From Salinarimonas sp046292825 (lineage in GTDB: Bacteria > Pseudomonadota > Alphaproteobacteria > Rhizobiales > Beijerinckiaceae), in assembly GCF_046292825.1 (NCBI RefSeq), contig NZ_JBKBQG010000019.1, positions 17,982-81,981 on the forward strand: DNA of 64,000 bases, in the 5' to 3' direction. Under the pieces are notes generated by a model. The model was given only the letters and a program-made list of their open reading frames with translations. It was not told where the DNA came from and did no database searches. Shown one piece after another: positions 54,587-62,576 of the stretch; the first letter of the stretch is position 1, and every line of letters starts with the position of its first letter. Made by a program: the position numbers and the translations under genes.

Positions 54587-56073
54587 CCGAGGTCACCCTC
54601 CTGCCGCTCGCGATCCTGCTCACCTCGCTCGGGATCGCGCCGATCCTGTTCGCGCTGCCCGAGCGCAGCGCGCGCCTGCGCACGACGATCAACCTCGTGG
54701 GCGCGAGCCTCAAGGTCTGCCTCGTCGCGTGGCTGAGCTGGAAGGTCTCGCAGGGCACGATCTACGGCGTCGGCTTCGAGGTCCTGCCTGGGCTCGAGCT
54801 GAAGCTGCAGGCCGATCCGCTCGCGGTCCTGTTCATCGCGCTCTCGTCGGTGCTGTGGCTGATCACGACCGTCTATTCGGTCGGCTATCTGGAGAAGGGG
54901 CCCCATCGGGCGCGCTTCTTCGGGTTCTTCTCCTTGTGCGTGGCGGCCACCGTCGGCATCGCCATGGCCGGCAATCTGTTCACGTTCCTCGTCTTCTACG
55001 AGCTCCTGACGATGGCGACCTATCCGCTCGTCATCCACAAGGGCACGAAGGAGGCGCTGCGGGCGGGGCGGATCTACCTGATCTACACGCTCGCCGGCGG
55101 CCTCGTTCTGCTCGTGGGCACGCTGTGGCTGTGGGTGTTCGCCGGCTCGACCGATTTCGTCGCGGGCGGCATGCTCGGCGAGATCGCCGCGGCCTCGCCC
55201 GTCCAGGCGTCGATCCTCTTCCTCGTCCTCATCTGCGGCGTGGGGGTGAAGGCCGCGCTCGTGCCGTTCCACGCCTGGCTGCCGATCGCGATGGTGGCGC
55301 CCGCGCCCGTCTCGGCGCTCCTCCATGCGGTCGCGGTCGTCAAGGCGGGGGCCTTCGGCATCATGCGCATCGTCTACGAGATCTTCGGCATCGACACCGC
55401 GGTGGCGCTCGGCGTCACGACGCCGCTCGCGGTCGCGGCCGCGATCACGATCCTCTACGGCTCGCTGCGCGCGATGACGCAGGACGACATCAAGAAGCGG
55501 CTCGCCTACTCGACCGTCTCGCAGGTGAGCTACATCACGCTCGGCGTCGCGCTCGCGAGCCCGATCGCGGCGGTGGGGGCGCTCGCGCACCTCATCCACC
55601 AGGGTCTGATGAAGATCACGATGTTCATGTGCGCGGGCAACCTCGCCGAGGGGCTCGGCGTGAAGAGCGTCAGCGCCATGAACGGGGTGGGGCGTCGGAT
55701 GCCGGGCACGATGCTCGCCTTCTCGCTCGCCGCGCTCGCGATGATCGGCCTGCCCCCGCTCGCGGGCTTCGTGAGCAAGTGGTACCTCGCGACGGGGAGC
55801 CTCGATGCCGGGCAGGGCTGGGTGATCGCGCTCCTCCTCGGATCGAGCCTGCTGAACGCGGCCTATTTCCTGCCGATGCTCCACCGCGCCTGGTTCGTCG
55901 ACGAGGCGGCGGAGAGCGCCGCGCGCCCGGCCAAGGCGCCGATCGGCTGGATGCTCGCCGCGCCGCCGCTCGTGACCGCCGCCCTCGTGCTGATCGCGGG
56001 CGGGCTCGCCAACGCCCCCTTCAGCCCGCTCGAGTGGACCCGCTTCGTCGTCGAGATCGAGTACCGGGAGTGA
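54583..56073 (+). CDS. Second proton-antiporter-like subunit (complex I subunit ND5/ND2-like)
   Basis: A 496-residue proton_antipo_M protein. Conserved features are SSVLWLITTVYSVGYLEKGP (ND5-type N-terminal motif), Glu140 in TFLVFYELLTMATYPLV, GVKAALVPFHAWLPIAM, APAPVSALLHAVAVVKAGAF and IKKRLAYSTVSQVSYITLG. The YSVGYL motif makes it the best candidate for the N-terminal, MrpA/NuoL-like half of a split MrpA, with the DUF4040 part located on the fused B subunit. It overlaps mrpD by four bases and ends 4 bp before the third paralogue. Confidence 0.9.
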   Translation: MTEVTLLPLAILLTSLGIAPILFALPERSARLRTTINLVGASLKVCLVAWLSWKVSQGTIYGVGFEVLPGLELKLQADPLAVLFIALSSVLWLITTVYSVGYLEKGPHRARFFGFFSLCVAATVGIAMAGNLFTFLVFYELLTMATYPLVIHKGTKEALRAGRIYLIYTLAGGLVLLVGTLWLWVFAGSTDFVAGGMLGEIAAASPVQASILFLVLICGVGVKAALVPFHAWLPIAMVAPAPVSALLHAVAVVKAGAFGIMRIVYEIFGIDTAVALGVTTPLAVAAAITILYGSLRAMTQDDIKKRLAYSTVSQVSYITLGVALASPIAAVGALAHLIHQGLMKITMFMCAGNLAEGLGVKSVSAMNGVGRRMPGTMLAFSLAALAMIGLPPLAGFVSKWYLATGSLDAGQGWVIALLLGSSLLNAAYFLPMLHRAWFVDEAAESAARPAKAPIGWMLAAPPLVTAALVLIAGGLANAPFSPLEWTRFVVEIEYRE

Positions 56074-56077
56074 CGTG

Positions 56078-57868
56078 ATGACCGACCTCGCGCTGCATGC
56101 CGCCATCCTGGCCCCCCTCGCGCTCGCGCTCCTCGCGATCCGCCCCGGCGCGCGCCCGCTCGTCCTGCGGCTCGCGCCCGCGGCGCCGCTGCCGGCGCTC
56201 GCGCTCGCCCTCCTCGTGCCGCCCGTCGCGACGAGCGAGCCCTGGCTGATGATGGGCACGACGATCGCGCTCGAGCCGATCGGCAGCACCTTCCTCGCCT
56301 TCACGGCGCTCCTCTGGTGCGCGGCCGCGGCGACGGCGCGGCGCTGGATGCGCGAGGACGCGCACGCGACCTCGTTCGTCGTGTGCTTCCTCCTCGCGAT
56401 GGCGGGCAATCTCGGCCTGATCCTCGCCGGCGACGCCTTCACCTTCTACGCGCTGTTCGCGCTGATGAGCTTCTCCTCCTTCGGCCTCGTCGTGCACGGC
56501 CGCAGCGAGGGCGCCTATCGCGCGGGGCGGCTCTACATCGCCTTCGTGATCGCGGGCGAGCTCGCGCTCTTCGCGGGGCTCGTGCTCGCCACCCGCGAGG
56601 CGGGCTCGGCGCTGCTCGCGGACCTGCGCGCGGCCGAGCTGTCGGGCCTCTCGGCGGCGCTCCTCATCGGCGGCTTCGCGGTGAAGCTCGGCATCATGCC
56701 GCTCCATTTCTGGCTGCCGCCCGCGCACGGCGCGGCGCCCGTGCCGGCGAGCGCGGTGCTGTCGGGCGCGATGATCAAGGCGGGCCTCTACGGCATGCTG
56801 GCGAGCCTGCCGCTCGGCCTCCAGGCGATGCCGGACCACGGTACGGTGGTCACGGCCGCGGGCCTCGTCACGATGTTCGCCGCCGTGCTGCTCGGCCTGC
56901 GCGAGACGAGCCCCAAGGCCGTGCTCGGCTTCTCGAGCGTGAGCCAGATGGGCATCGTGGCGCTGGCGCTCGGCGCGGGGCTGATCGAGCCCGCATCCTG
57001 GGCGGTCGTCCTGCCGGTCGTCGTCTTCCTCGCGGCCCATCACGCGCTCGCGAAGGGCGCGCTCTTCCTCGGCGCGGGCCTGTTCGGCGCGAGCGGGAGC
57101 GAGCGGGCGCGGCTCCTCGTCCTCCTCCTCCTCGCCGGCCCCGCGCTCAGCCTCGCGGGGCTCGCCATGACCTCGGGGGCGCTCGGCAAGGAGGCGTTGA
57201 AGGCCGCCTTGGAGAACGGCGGCTCGCAGGCCTGGGCGCCGTGGCTCGTGACCGCGCTCGTGCTCTCGGGGGTCGCGACGACGCTGCTTATGGCGCGCTT
57301 CGGCTTCACGCTCTGGACGAACCCGCCCGGAGCGCCCGCACCGCTGCGCGCCGAGCCGGAGAGCCTCGCCGCGCCTTTCCTCGCGCTCGCGACGCTCTCG
57401 GCTCTGCTGCCGTTCCTGTGGCCGCTGATCGCGCCGGCCCCGGCCTATGCGGCGCTCGCGGCGAAGCCCGCCGACCCGCTGCCGATCGTCGTCGGCGCCC
57501 TCGTCGCCCTCGCCGCGATCGTGCGCGCGCACGCGCTGGCGATCGGCCCCGGCGCCTTCTGGCGGCAGATCACGGCGCCGATCGTCCTCGCGCAGGAGGC
57601 GATCGCGCGCGCCGCGAGCCGGATCGGCCGCGCGATCGCCGTGCGCGCCCGCCGCGTCCCCGCCGCGCTCTCCGAGCGCGCCGAGACGATGCGCCTCGGC
57701 CAGACCGCGATCGCGGCCCTGATCGCCGCGGTGCTCGTCGTCGGCTTCCTCGAGCTCAGGTCGCCGCAAGCGGAGGCCGTGGCGGCGCCGGGCGGGGAGG
57801 TGACGGAGAGCGAGGCGGAGGGCGCCGAGGAGGCGCTCGAGCCGGAGCCGGTCACCCCGGTCCCGTGA
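56078..57868 (+). CDS. Third proton-antiporter-like subunit, lacking the conserved TM5 glutamate
   Basis: A 596-residue proton_antipo_M protein with an extra C-terminal region (about residues 470-596: more hydrophobic segments and an acidic tail). The segment aligned to the catalytic Glu reads TFYALFALMSFSSFGLV, with Ala128 in place of Glu, while the Lys residues in GFAVKLGIMPLHFWLP and SGAMIKAGLY remain. It may be a structural or altered-coupling subunit. ATG 56078 has GGGAG seven bases upstream and is preferred to GTG 56075. It is the last gene of the Mrp operon. Confidence 0.9.
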   Translation: MTDLALHAAILAPLALALLAIRPGARPLVLRLAPAAPLPALALALLVPPVATSEPWLMMGTTIALEPIGSTFLAFTALLWCAAAATARRWMREDAHATSFVVCFLLAMAGNLGLILAGDAFTFYALFALMSFSSFGLVVHGRSEGAYRAGRLYIAFVIAGELALFAGLVLATREAGSALLADLRAAELSGLSAALLIGGFAVKLGIMPLHFWLPPAHGAAPVPASAVLSGAMIKAGLYGMLASLPLGLQAMPDHGTVVTAAGLVTMFAAVLLGLRETSPKAVLGFSSVSQMGIVALALGAGLIEPASWAVVLPVVVFLAAHHALAKGALFLGAGLFGASGSERARLLVLLLLAGPALSLAGLAMTSGALGKEALKAALENGGSQAWAPWLVTALVLSGVATTLLMARFGFTLWTNPPGAPAPLRAEPESLAAPFLALATLSALLPFLWPLIAPAPAYAALAAKPADPLPIVVGALVALAAIVRAHALAIGPGAFWRQITAPIVLAQEAIARAASRIGRAIAVRARRVPAALSERAETMRLGQTAIAALIAAVLVVGFLELRSPQAEAVAAPGGEVTESEAEGAEEALEPEPVTPVP

Positions 57869-57871
57869 GCC

Positions 57872-58921
57872 TCACAAGCCGAGAAACGCTGCGACCTCGG
57901 CGATGATCCGCGCATGCGCCGCCGCCCGATCGGTGCCCGGCGGGTCGTCGCAGACGGGGTCGTCCCCTTCGTCCGCGAGCATCGCCGGGCCGCCGGGACG
58001 GCAGAGGGGCATCGCCGTGAAGTGCCAGGCGGGCGCGATCTCGACGATCGACACGTCCTTGCCCGCCGCGGCGAGGAGCGATGCGAGGCCGCTGCCGTCG
58101 TCCGAGAAATCGGTGTCCTTCAGGCGATCCGCGCCCTCGCCGAGGCCGACGAGCAGCAACGGCGTCGCGATCGCGGCGACCTGGTGCACCGCCATCGGGT
58201 AGAGCGGTCCGGGGTCGATCGCCGCGACATGGGAGAGACGCGGATCGCGCCGATCGCCGTTCCAGAGCACCGGGTCGAGGCTGCCGAGGTCGAAGCCTTC
58301 CCGTTCGAGGAGGTCGCAGTGCCCGCCCGCGCCGAAATCGGCGAGGCACGAGGAGCGATAGGCGTCGCGGTCGCCGAGAAGCCCTGCGAGCCTCAGGACC
58401 GTGTCTCCGCCATACGAGAACCCGATTGCGGCGATCCGCTCGCCGTCGATCGCGAGGCCCGCGGGCGGGTCGTCGAGCATCGCGTCGAGCACGGCGGAGA
58501 GGTCTTGCGCGCGAGTCCAGGGACTCTGGGCGCGCGGCAGGTCGAAATCGGCGAAGCTGCTGCCGGGATGGTCGATCCCCACCACGATCGCGCCACGGGC
58601 GGCGAGGCCCGCCGCGAGCCAGGCGAGCGAGCGTTGGGTGCCTCGGAACCCGTGCGAGAGCAGGACGAGCGGATGCGCGCCGGCTTCGGGCACGGCTCCC
58701 GGCTGCGCGAGGACGCCCTCGAAGACCGCGTTCTCGAACACGATCTGCGACGCTCCCGCCTCGCGCGCCGGAAACCAGATCGCGCCCGCGATCGGCGTGG
58801 CGTGGTGCGCGACGGAGAACGTCGTCTCGAGGAGTCCGGGCGCGATCTCGGCGGGTGCGGCGACGCTTCGTCCCGCGATCAGGACGGCGAGGGCGGCGAT
58901 GGTGGCGAGGCGGCGTGTCAT
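57872..58921 (-). CDS. Secreted alpha/beta hydrolase
   Basis: A 349-residue hydrolase with a signal peptide (MTRRLATIAALAVLIAGRSV, cleavage near AAPA). The oxyanion region is LVLLSHGFRGTQRS, and the nucleophile Ser is in AAIGFSYGGDTVL (GxSxGG). The acid is probably the Asp in the TDFSDDG region and the His in PAWHFTAM. Four cysteines (SSCLADFGAGGHC, PLC, PVC) could form disulfides, fitting a periplasmic location. It resembles the platelet-activating-factor acetylhydrolase/dienelactone hydrolase-like group; the substrate is unknown. The start has AGGAG eight bases upstream. It is divergent from the AraC-type regulator. Confidence 0.85.
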   Translation of the reverse strand: MTRRLATIAALAVLIAGRSVAAPAEIAPGLLETTFSVAHHATPIAGAIWFPAREAGASQIVFENAVFEGVLAQPGAVPEAGAHPLVLLSHGFRGTQRSLAWLAAGLAARGAIVVGIDHPGSSFADFDLPRAQSPWTRAQDLSAVLDAMLDDPPAGLAIDGERIAAIGFSYGGDTVLRLAGLLGDRDAYRSSCLADFGAGGHCDLLEREGFDLGSLDPVLWNGDRRDPRLSHVAAIDPGPLYPMAVHQVAAIATPLLLVGLGEGADRLKDTDFSDDGSGLASLLAAAGKDVSIVEIAPAWHFTAMPLCRPGGPAMLADEGDDPVCDDPPGTDRAAAHARIIAEVAAFLGL

Positions 58922-59060
58922 CGGGTGTGGCTCCTGTCGTGGGTCGCCTCCCGTCCTTCCATGCCGAAGCCTGCGCGGCGTCCTCGATCCGGATCGAGGA
59001 CGTGCTAGAACGCGATCCCGCACTCTCCCGCTCGCCAGAGCGCGCGCGCTTCGACCCCGC

Positions 59061-60134
59061 ATGGAACCGATCCCTCTCCCGAGCCTGCCCGTCCCCCTCT
59101 TCGGTGCGCTGGCGCTCGCCGGCCTCCTCCTCCTCGCGCATCTGAGGGGAAACGCGGCGCGCACGCTCCTCGTCCTGATCGGGATGAGCGCGGTGCAGCT
59201 TCTCGTCGTCTCGCTGGCGCAGCATTGGCACTGGCAATTCGCGCGGGCGATCCAGCCCGTCTCCGCCGTGGCGATACCGCCGCTCGCCTGGGTCGCCTTC
59301 CGGCGCGGGGCGGTGCGGGGGCGCGCGTTGACGCGCGATCTGCCGCATGCGGCCGGGCCGATCGGCGTGGCGGCACTGGCCGCGCTCGCTCCGCCGGCGC
59401 TCGACGTCGCGATCCCGGCTTTGTTCGCCGCCTACGGGCTCGCGATCGCGCTCGCCGTGAGGGCCGGCGCCGACGGAGTCCCGCTCGCGCGGCTCGAGCA
59501 CGGCGGCGGGACGGTGCGGATGTGGCGGCTCGTCGGCGCGGCGCTCGTCGTCTCGGCCGCGAGCGACGTCGCCATCGCGCTCGCGCTCTCGGCCGACCGC
59601 CCCGTCCTCGCCGGCTGGGTGCTCAGCGTCGCGGCGACGGGGTACCTGCTCGCCATCGGCGCGATCGCGCTGACGCCCGCGCTCGATCCGGACCGGCAGG
59701 AGCCGGAGACCGAGCCCGAGACGCAGGACGCGAATTCGCAGGGACGGCGGCCCGATCCGGGAGAGGATGCCGCGATCATGGAGCGGCTCGACCGGCTGAT
59801 GGCGGAGCGCGCGCCGCATCTCGACCCGGATCTCACCCTGACCCGCCTCGCACGCCGCCTCGGCGTGTCGGCGAAGGCGCTGTCGGCCGCGGTCAATCGC
59901 ACCACGGGCGAGAACGTCTCCCGCTTCGTCAACCGTCATCGGGTGGAGGCGGCCTGTCGCCGTCTCGCGGCGGGGGACACCGTCACGGCGGCGATGCTCG
60001 CGTCGGGCTTCGCCACGAAATCGAACTTCAACCGCGAATTCCTGCGCATCGTCGGCGAGACGCCGAGCGCCCGTCGCGCCGCGCTCGACGGGGATGGGGC
60101 GAAGCGGGACCAGGACCGCGCCGAGACGGCGTAG
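59061..60134 (+). CDS. AraC-family regulator with an N-terminal membrane domain
   Basis: A 357-residue protein. Residues about 1-210 contain six or seven hydrophobic helices, a predicted membrane sensor. Then comes a charged linker (EPETEPETQDANSQG) and a C-terminal AraC DNA-binding domain: LTLTRLARRLGVSAKALSAA for the first helix-turn-helix and AAMLASGFATKSNFNREFLR for the second. This is the layout of membrane-bound AraC regulators that respond to envelope signals. It is divergent from the secreted hydrolase gene (139 bp apart), its most likely target. The ATG at 59061 precedes the first membrane helix. Confidence 0.9.
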   Translation: MEPIPLPSLPVPLFGALALAGLLLLAHLRGNAARTLLVLIGMSAVQLLVVSLAQHWHWQFARAIQPVSAVAIPPLAWVAFRRGAVRGRALTRDLPHAAGPIGVAALAALAPPALDVAIPALFAAYGLAIALAVRAGADGVPLARLEHGGGTVRMWRLVGAALVVSAASDVAIALALSADRPVLAGWVLSVAATGYLLAIGAIALTPALDPDRQEPETEPETQDANSQGRRPDPGEDAAIMERLDRLMAERAPHLDPDLTLTRLARRLGVSAKALSAAVNRTTGENVSRFVNRHRVEAACRRLAAGDTVTAAMLASGFATKSNFNREFLRIVGETPSARRAALDGDGAKRDQDRAETA

Positions 60135-60140
60135 CTGTCC

Positions 60141-60437
60141 TCAGCGCGGCAGCAGGGGGACGTCGCCGTGCTCGCCGGGCGAGGGGAGGGCGCTCCGCTT
60201 GTGCTCCGCGCGCCGCGCCATGCGCTCGAGGTCGAGCTCGAGGGTGGACCGCGACAGGCCGATCGTCGAGAGGCGCCGATCCGACAGGCGCCGCAGCCGT
60301 CGCGCGATCACCGCGAGATCGCGCTCGTGCCGCCAGGCGCGATAGGCCGCCTTCAGGCTCGCGAGGCCGCCACGCAGGAGGCCCGCGCGCGGCGTGTCGT
60401 CGGCGAGCCGGACCTTCTCTCCGCCACGAATGAGCAT
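60141..60437 (-). CDS. DUF1127 small protein
   Basis: A 98-residue basic protein. The DUF1127 (YjiS-like) core RRLRRLSDRRLSTIGLSRST lies near residues 42-61, preceded by a helix LKAAYRAWRHERDLAV. Small DUF1127 proteins in Rhizobiales bind regulatory RNAs or act in phosphate and carbon metabolism; the role here is unknown. Two in-frame ATGs occur: the one at 60443 is only one base from AAGGAG, whereas 60437 has a seven-base spacing and is chosen. It converges on the AraC gene. Confidence 0.8.
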   Translation of the reverse strand: MLIRGGEKVRLADDTPRAGLLRGGLASLKAAYRAWRHERDLAVIARRLRRLSDRRLSTIGLSRSTLELDLERMARRAEHKRSALPSPGEHGDVPLLPR

Positions 60438-60556
60438 CGTCATTCTCCTTGCTCTCGAGTGGTCTGCCTTCGGCAAACGCGCGCGCGCGGGCGCTAATCC
60501 CCGCCGCGACGCAATGTCGATGCGACGCCGGCGCCGCGCCCATGTCGCACCCCTCC

Positions 60557-60583
60557 TCGGGATGAAACCGCGCTCCCGCTCGT
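60557..60583 (+). promoter_or_regulatory. Candidate ECF sigma promoter, copy 1
   Basis: TCGGGATGAAACCGC (60557-60571) is followed by CGT at 60581-60583, 11 bp after GAAACC. The same 15-mer with the same spacing to CGT lies before the ECF sigma gene (62509-62535). It is 34 bp upstream of the ATG at 60618 and would drive the DUF2333 operon. Reading GGGAT as the -35 gives a 17 bp spacer to CGT. Confidence 0.55.
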
Positions 60584-60617
60584 TTGCGGGTCCGAGAGCT
60601 CATCGTGGGAGGCCGTG

Positions 60618-61052
60618 ATGCGAATGCCCGAAGAAACCCTCGTCGAGGAGCGCGTCGAGCCGCGGACCGACGTGCTGATCGCCCCGCCGCTCGTGCGCGG
60701 CCTGCCCGTGCCGGTGCCGAGCCTGCCGATCGCCGAGGCGCGGGGCGCGCTCGCGCGGATCGTCGCCCTGGCGGAGCGGCTGCCGGCCAGGCTCGCGCGG
60801 CTGCCCGGCGCGATCGCCGCCCGCACGCTCGACGCTCTCGCCGAGAACGGCCTCGCGCCGCTCGTCGGGCTCCTGCGCCGCAGCCCGCTGATCGGCTGGG
60901 CGCTCGCGATCCAGTTCGCGATCTCGGGCGCCTTCGGCATCCTGAAGTTCGGCGTCGAGCCGATGCTCGTCGCGCTCCTCGCCTTCGTCCTGGCGATGCT
61001 GGTCCTCAACAGCGCGGCCGCGCGCCTCGAGAACGAGGGAGACAGGACGTGA
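60618..61052 (+). CDS. Hypothetical membrane protein upstream of the DUF2333 gene
   Basis: I do not recognise this 144-residue protein. The N-terminal half is amphipathic and Ala/Arg/Leu-rich. A hydrophobic pair follows near residues 95-110 and 115-133 (WALAIQFAISGAFGILKFG, then PMLVALLAFVLAMLVL), suggesting one or two membrane helices. The ATG at 60618 has GGGAGG five bases upstream. The stop overlaps the GTG start of the DUF2333 gene (GTGA at 61049-61052). It is the first gene after the candidate ECF promoter. Confidence 0.7.
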   Translation: MRMPEETLVEERVEPRTDVLIAPPLVRGLPVPVPSLPIAEARGALARIVALAERLPARLARLPGAIAARTLDALAENGLAPLVGLLRRSPLIGWALAIQFAISGAFGILKFGVEPMLVALLAFVLAMLVLNSAAARLENEGDRT

Positions 61053-62116
61053 CGTCGACGACCGCGGATCATCTCGGACCCGACGAGGCCGGCCCCGGCG
61101 ACGGCCGTTCGCGCGCCCTCGTCCCGGTGCCCGACAAGAAGAAGCAGCGTGCCGATCTCGCGCGCGCGCTCGCGGCCAAGGCCTCGCGCGCCGCGCTCGG
61201 GCGCGACCGCAAGACCATCGCCAAGCGCGTGACGATCATCTTCGCCGCGTTCCTGGTCCTCTATTTCGGGGTTCTGGGCGCCGTGATGACGCGCCTCGAC
61301 GACAATCCCGATTTCGTGCCGCCCGCACCCATCGAGGGCGGCAGCCATGCGATCAACATGGCGATCGGCCTCGTCGATCGCGAGGTGAACGTGCATGGCT
61401 GGATGCCCAATCAGCCGATGTTCATGCCCGGCGGCCTGCGCGACAACGCGCCGAACTTCCAGCTCGGCATCATCCACGCGGTCGCGCGCTTCTCGTTCGA
61501 GCTCCTCGATCATCTCGGGCGCGCGCGCGGCTCCTCGCGGGCGGACCCGGATCTCGAGCGCGCGGCGGGCTTCCTGCAATTCCCCGGCGACATCTGGCAC
61601 ATCGAGCTCGCCAAGTCGCTGATGCCGACGGTGACGAGCGATCAGCAATACCGCTCGGCGCTGCGGGCGCTGACCTCCTACAACACGCGCCTCGCGCAGG
61701 GGCGGGCGATCTTCGAGCGGCGCGGCGACGCGCTCGCGGCGACGCTCACCCGCATCTCGGCCGATCTCGGCTCGCAGACGGCGCTGCTCGAGGAGCACAG
61801 CCGCAGCCGCACCTCGTGGATGCTCGATTTCGAGGCGGACGACATCTTCTTCCGCAACAAGGGCATCACCTACGCCTATTACCTGCTCCTGCGCGAGCTC
61901 GGGCGCGATTTCGAGGTGCTCATCGACCAGCGCGGCCTCACCTCGGTGTGGCGGCAGGCGGTGACGACGCTGCGCTACGCCTCCCAGCTCAATCCCCTCG
62001 TGGTGATGAACGCCCGCACCGACAGCGTGCTCGCCAATCACCTCGTTCTGCAGGGCTTCTACATCAACCGAGCCGTGGTCCAGCTCAACGAGCTGGTCCT
62101 CACGCTCAGCTTCTGA
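61049..62116 (+). CDS. DUF2333 family protein
   Basis: A 355-residue protein with a basic cytoplasmic N-terminus, one membrane helix near residues 65-85 (VTIIFAAFLVLYFGVLGAVM) and a large, probably periplasmic domain. SHAINMAIGLVDREVNVHGW followed by MPNQPMF, LQFPGDIWHIE and the ending NRAVVQLNELVLTLSF are characteristic of DUF2333. The function is not known; family members are inner-membrane anchored. The start is the GTG at 61049, coupled to the preceding gene. It is followed after 15 bp by another small membrane gene. Confidence 0.85.
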   Translation: MTSTTADHLGPDEAGPGDGRSRALVPVPDKKKQRADLARALAAKASRAALGRDRKTIAKRVTIIFAAFLVLYFGVLGAVMTRLDDNPDFVPPAPIEGGSHAINMAIGLVDREVNVHGWMPNQPMFMPGGLRDNAPNFQLGIIHAVARFSFELLDHLGRARGSSRADPDLERAAGFLQFPGDIWHIELAKSLMPTVTSDQQYRSALRALTSYNTRLAQGRAIFERRGDALAATLTRISADLGSQTALLEEHSRSRTSWMLDFEADDIFFRNKGITYAYYLLLRELGRDFEVLIDQRGLTSVWRQAVTTLRYASQLNPLVVMNARTDSVLANHLVLQGFYINRAVVQLNELVLTLSF

Positions 62117-62131
62117 CGGGAGGACGTCGCC

Positions 62132-62530
62132 ATGCCCGAGATCGACCTCAGCCGCATCCCGGCGCCGCTGGCGCTCCTCGCCGCCTCGCTCGTGCTCCTC
62201 GCCCTCGCGATGGCGCTCGATCTCTCGGGGGCGGCGGGGATCGCCGCGGGGCTGCTCGCCACGCTCGGCGTCCTCCTCGCCGCGAAGGCGGCGGCGGAGC
62301 CGGCGCGCCACGACGGGCTCGCCATGACCCTGTTCGGGCTCGTCGTGGTCGGCGCGCCCTTCGTGGTCGCGCCGCTCTTCCCCGTCCCCCTCGCCGCCTT
62401 CGTCGCCCATGCCGTGTCGGGCGGCGCGATCCTGATCCATGCGCGCTTCGCCGTCCCGGCGGATTCGGGAGGGGTGCGGCCTCCTGCCGCAGATCTTTCG
62501 CGTCGCTCTCGGGATGAAACCGCCCGCTGA
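62132..62530 (+). CDS. Hypothetical small membrane protein
   Basis: I do not recognise this 132-residue protein. It has four hydrophobic helices (about residues 12-32, 34-51, 64-82 and 85-104) and a polar Arg-rich tail. The ATG at 62132 has GGGAGGA seven bases upstream. It is the third gene of the putative ECF-controlled operon with DUF2333. Its 3' end overlaps the promoter-like box of the sigma factor gene, so the operon may also feed transcription into the sigma gene. Confidence 0.7.
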   Translation: MPEIDLSRIPAPLALLAASLVLLALAMALDLSGAAGIAAGLLATLGVLLAAKAAAEPARHDGLAMTLFGLVVVGAPFVVAPLFPVPLAAFVAHAVSGGAILIHARFAVPADSGGVRPPAADLSRRSRDETAR

Positions 62531-62535
62531 CCCGT
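62509..62535 (+). promoter_or_regulatory. Candidate ECF sigma promoter, copy 2 (autoregulatory)
   Basis: The 15-mer TCGGGATGAAACCGC (62509-62523) and CGT (62533-62535) repeat the box at 60557 with the same 11 bp spacing. It lies 41 bp before the GTG at 62577 and inside the 3' end of the preceding gene. This supports the GTG start for the sigma factor; an in-frame ATG at 62514 would fall within the box itself. Confidence 0.55.
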
Positions 62536-62576
62536 ATGTCCATCCAGAGAGGCGATGGAGAGAGGGAGAGACGGCC

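Noticed and set aside
62439..62576. Longer N-terminus for the ECF sigma factor, starting at 62439 or at the ATG at 62514
   Set aside because: These starts lie inside the preceding gene or the promoter-like box. The GTG at 62577 gives the usual ECF length with a ribosome-binding site.
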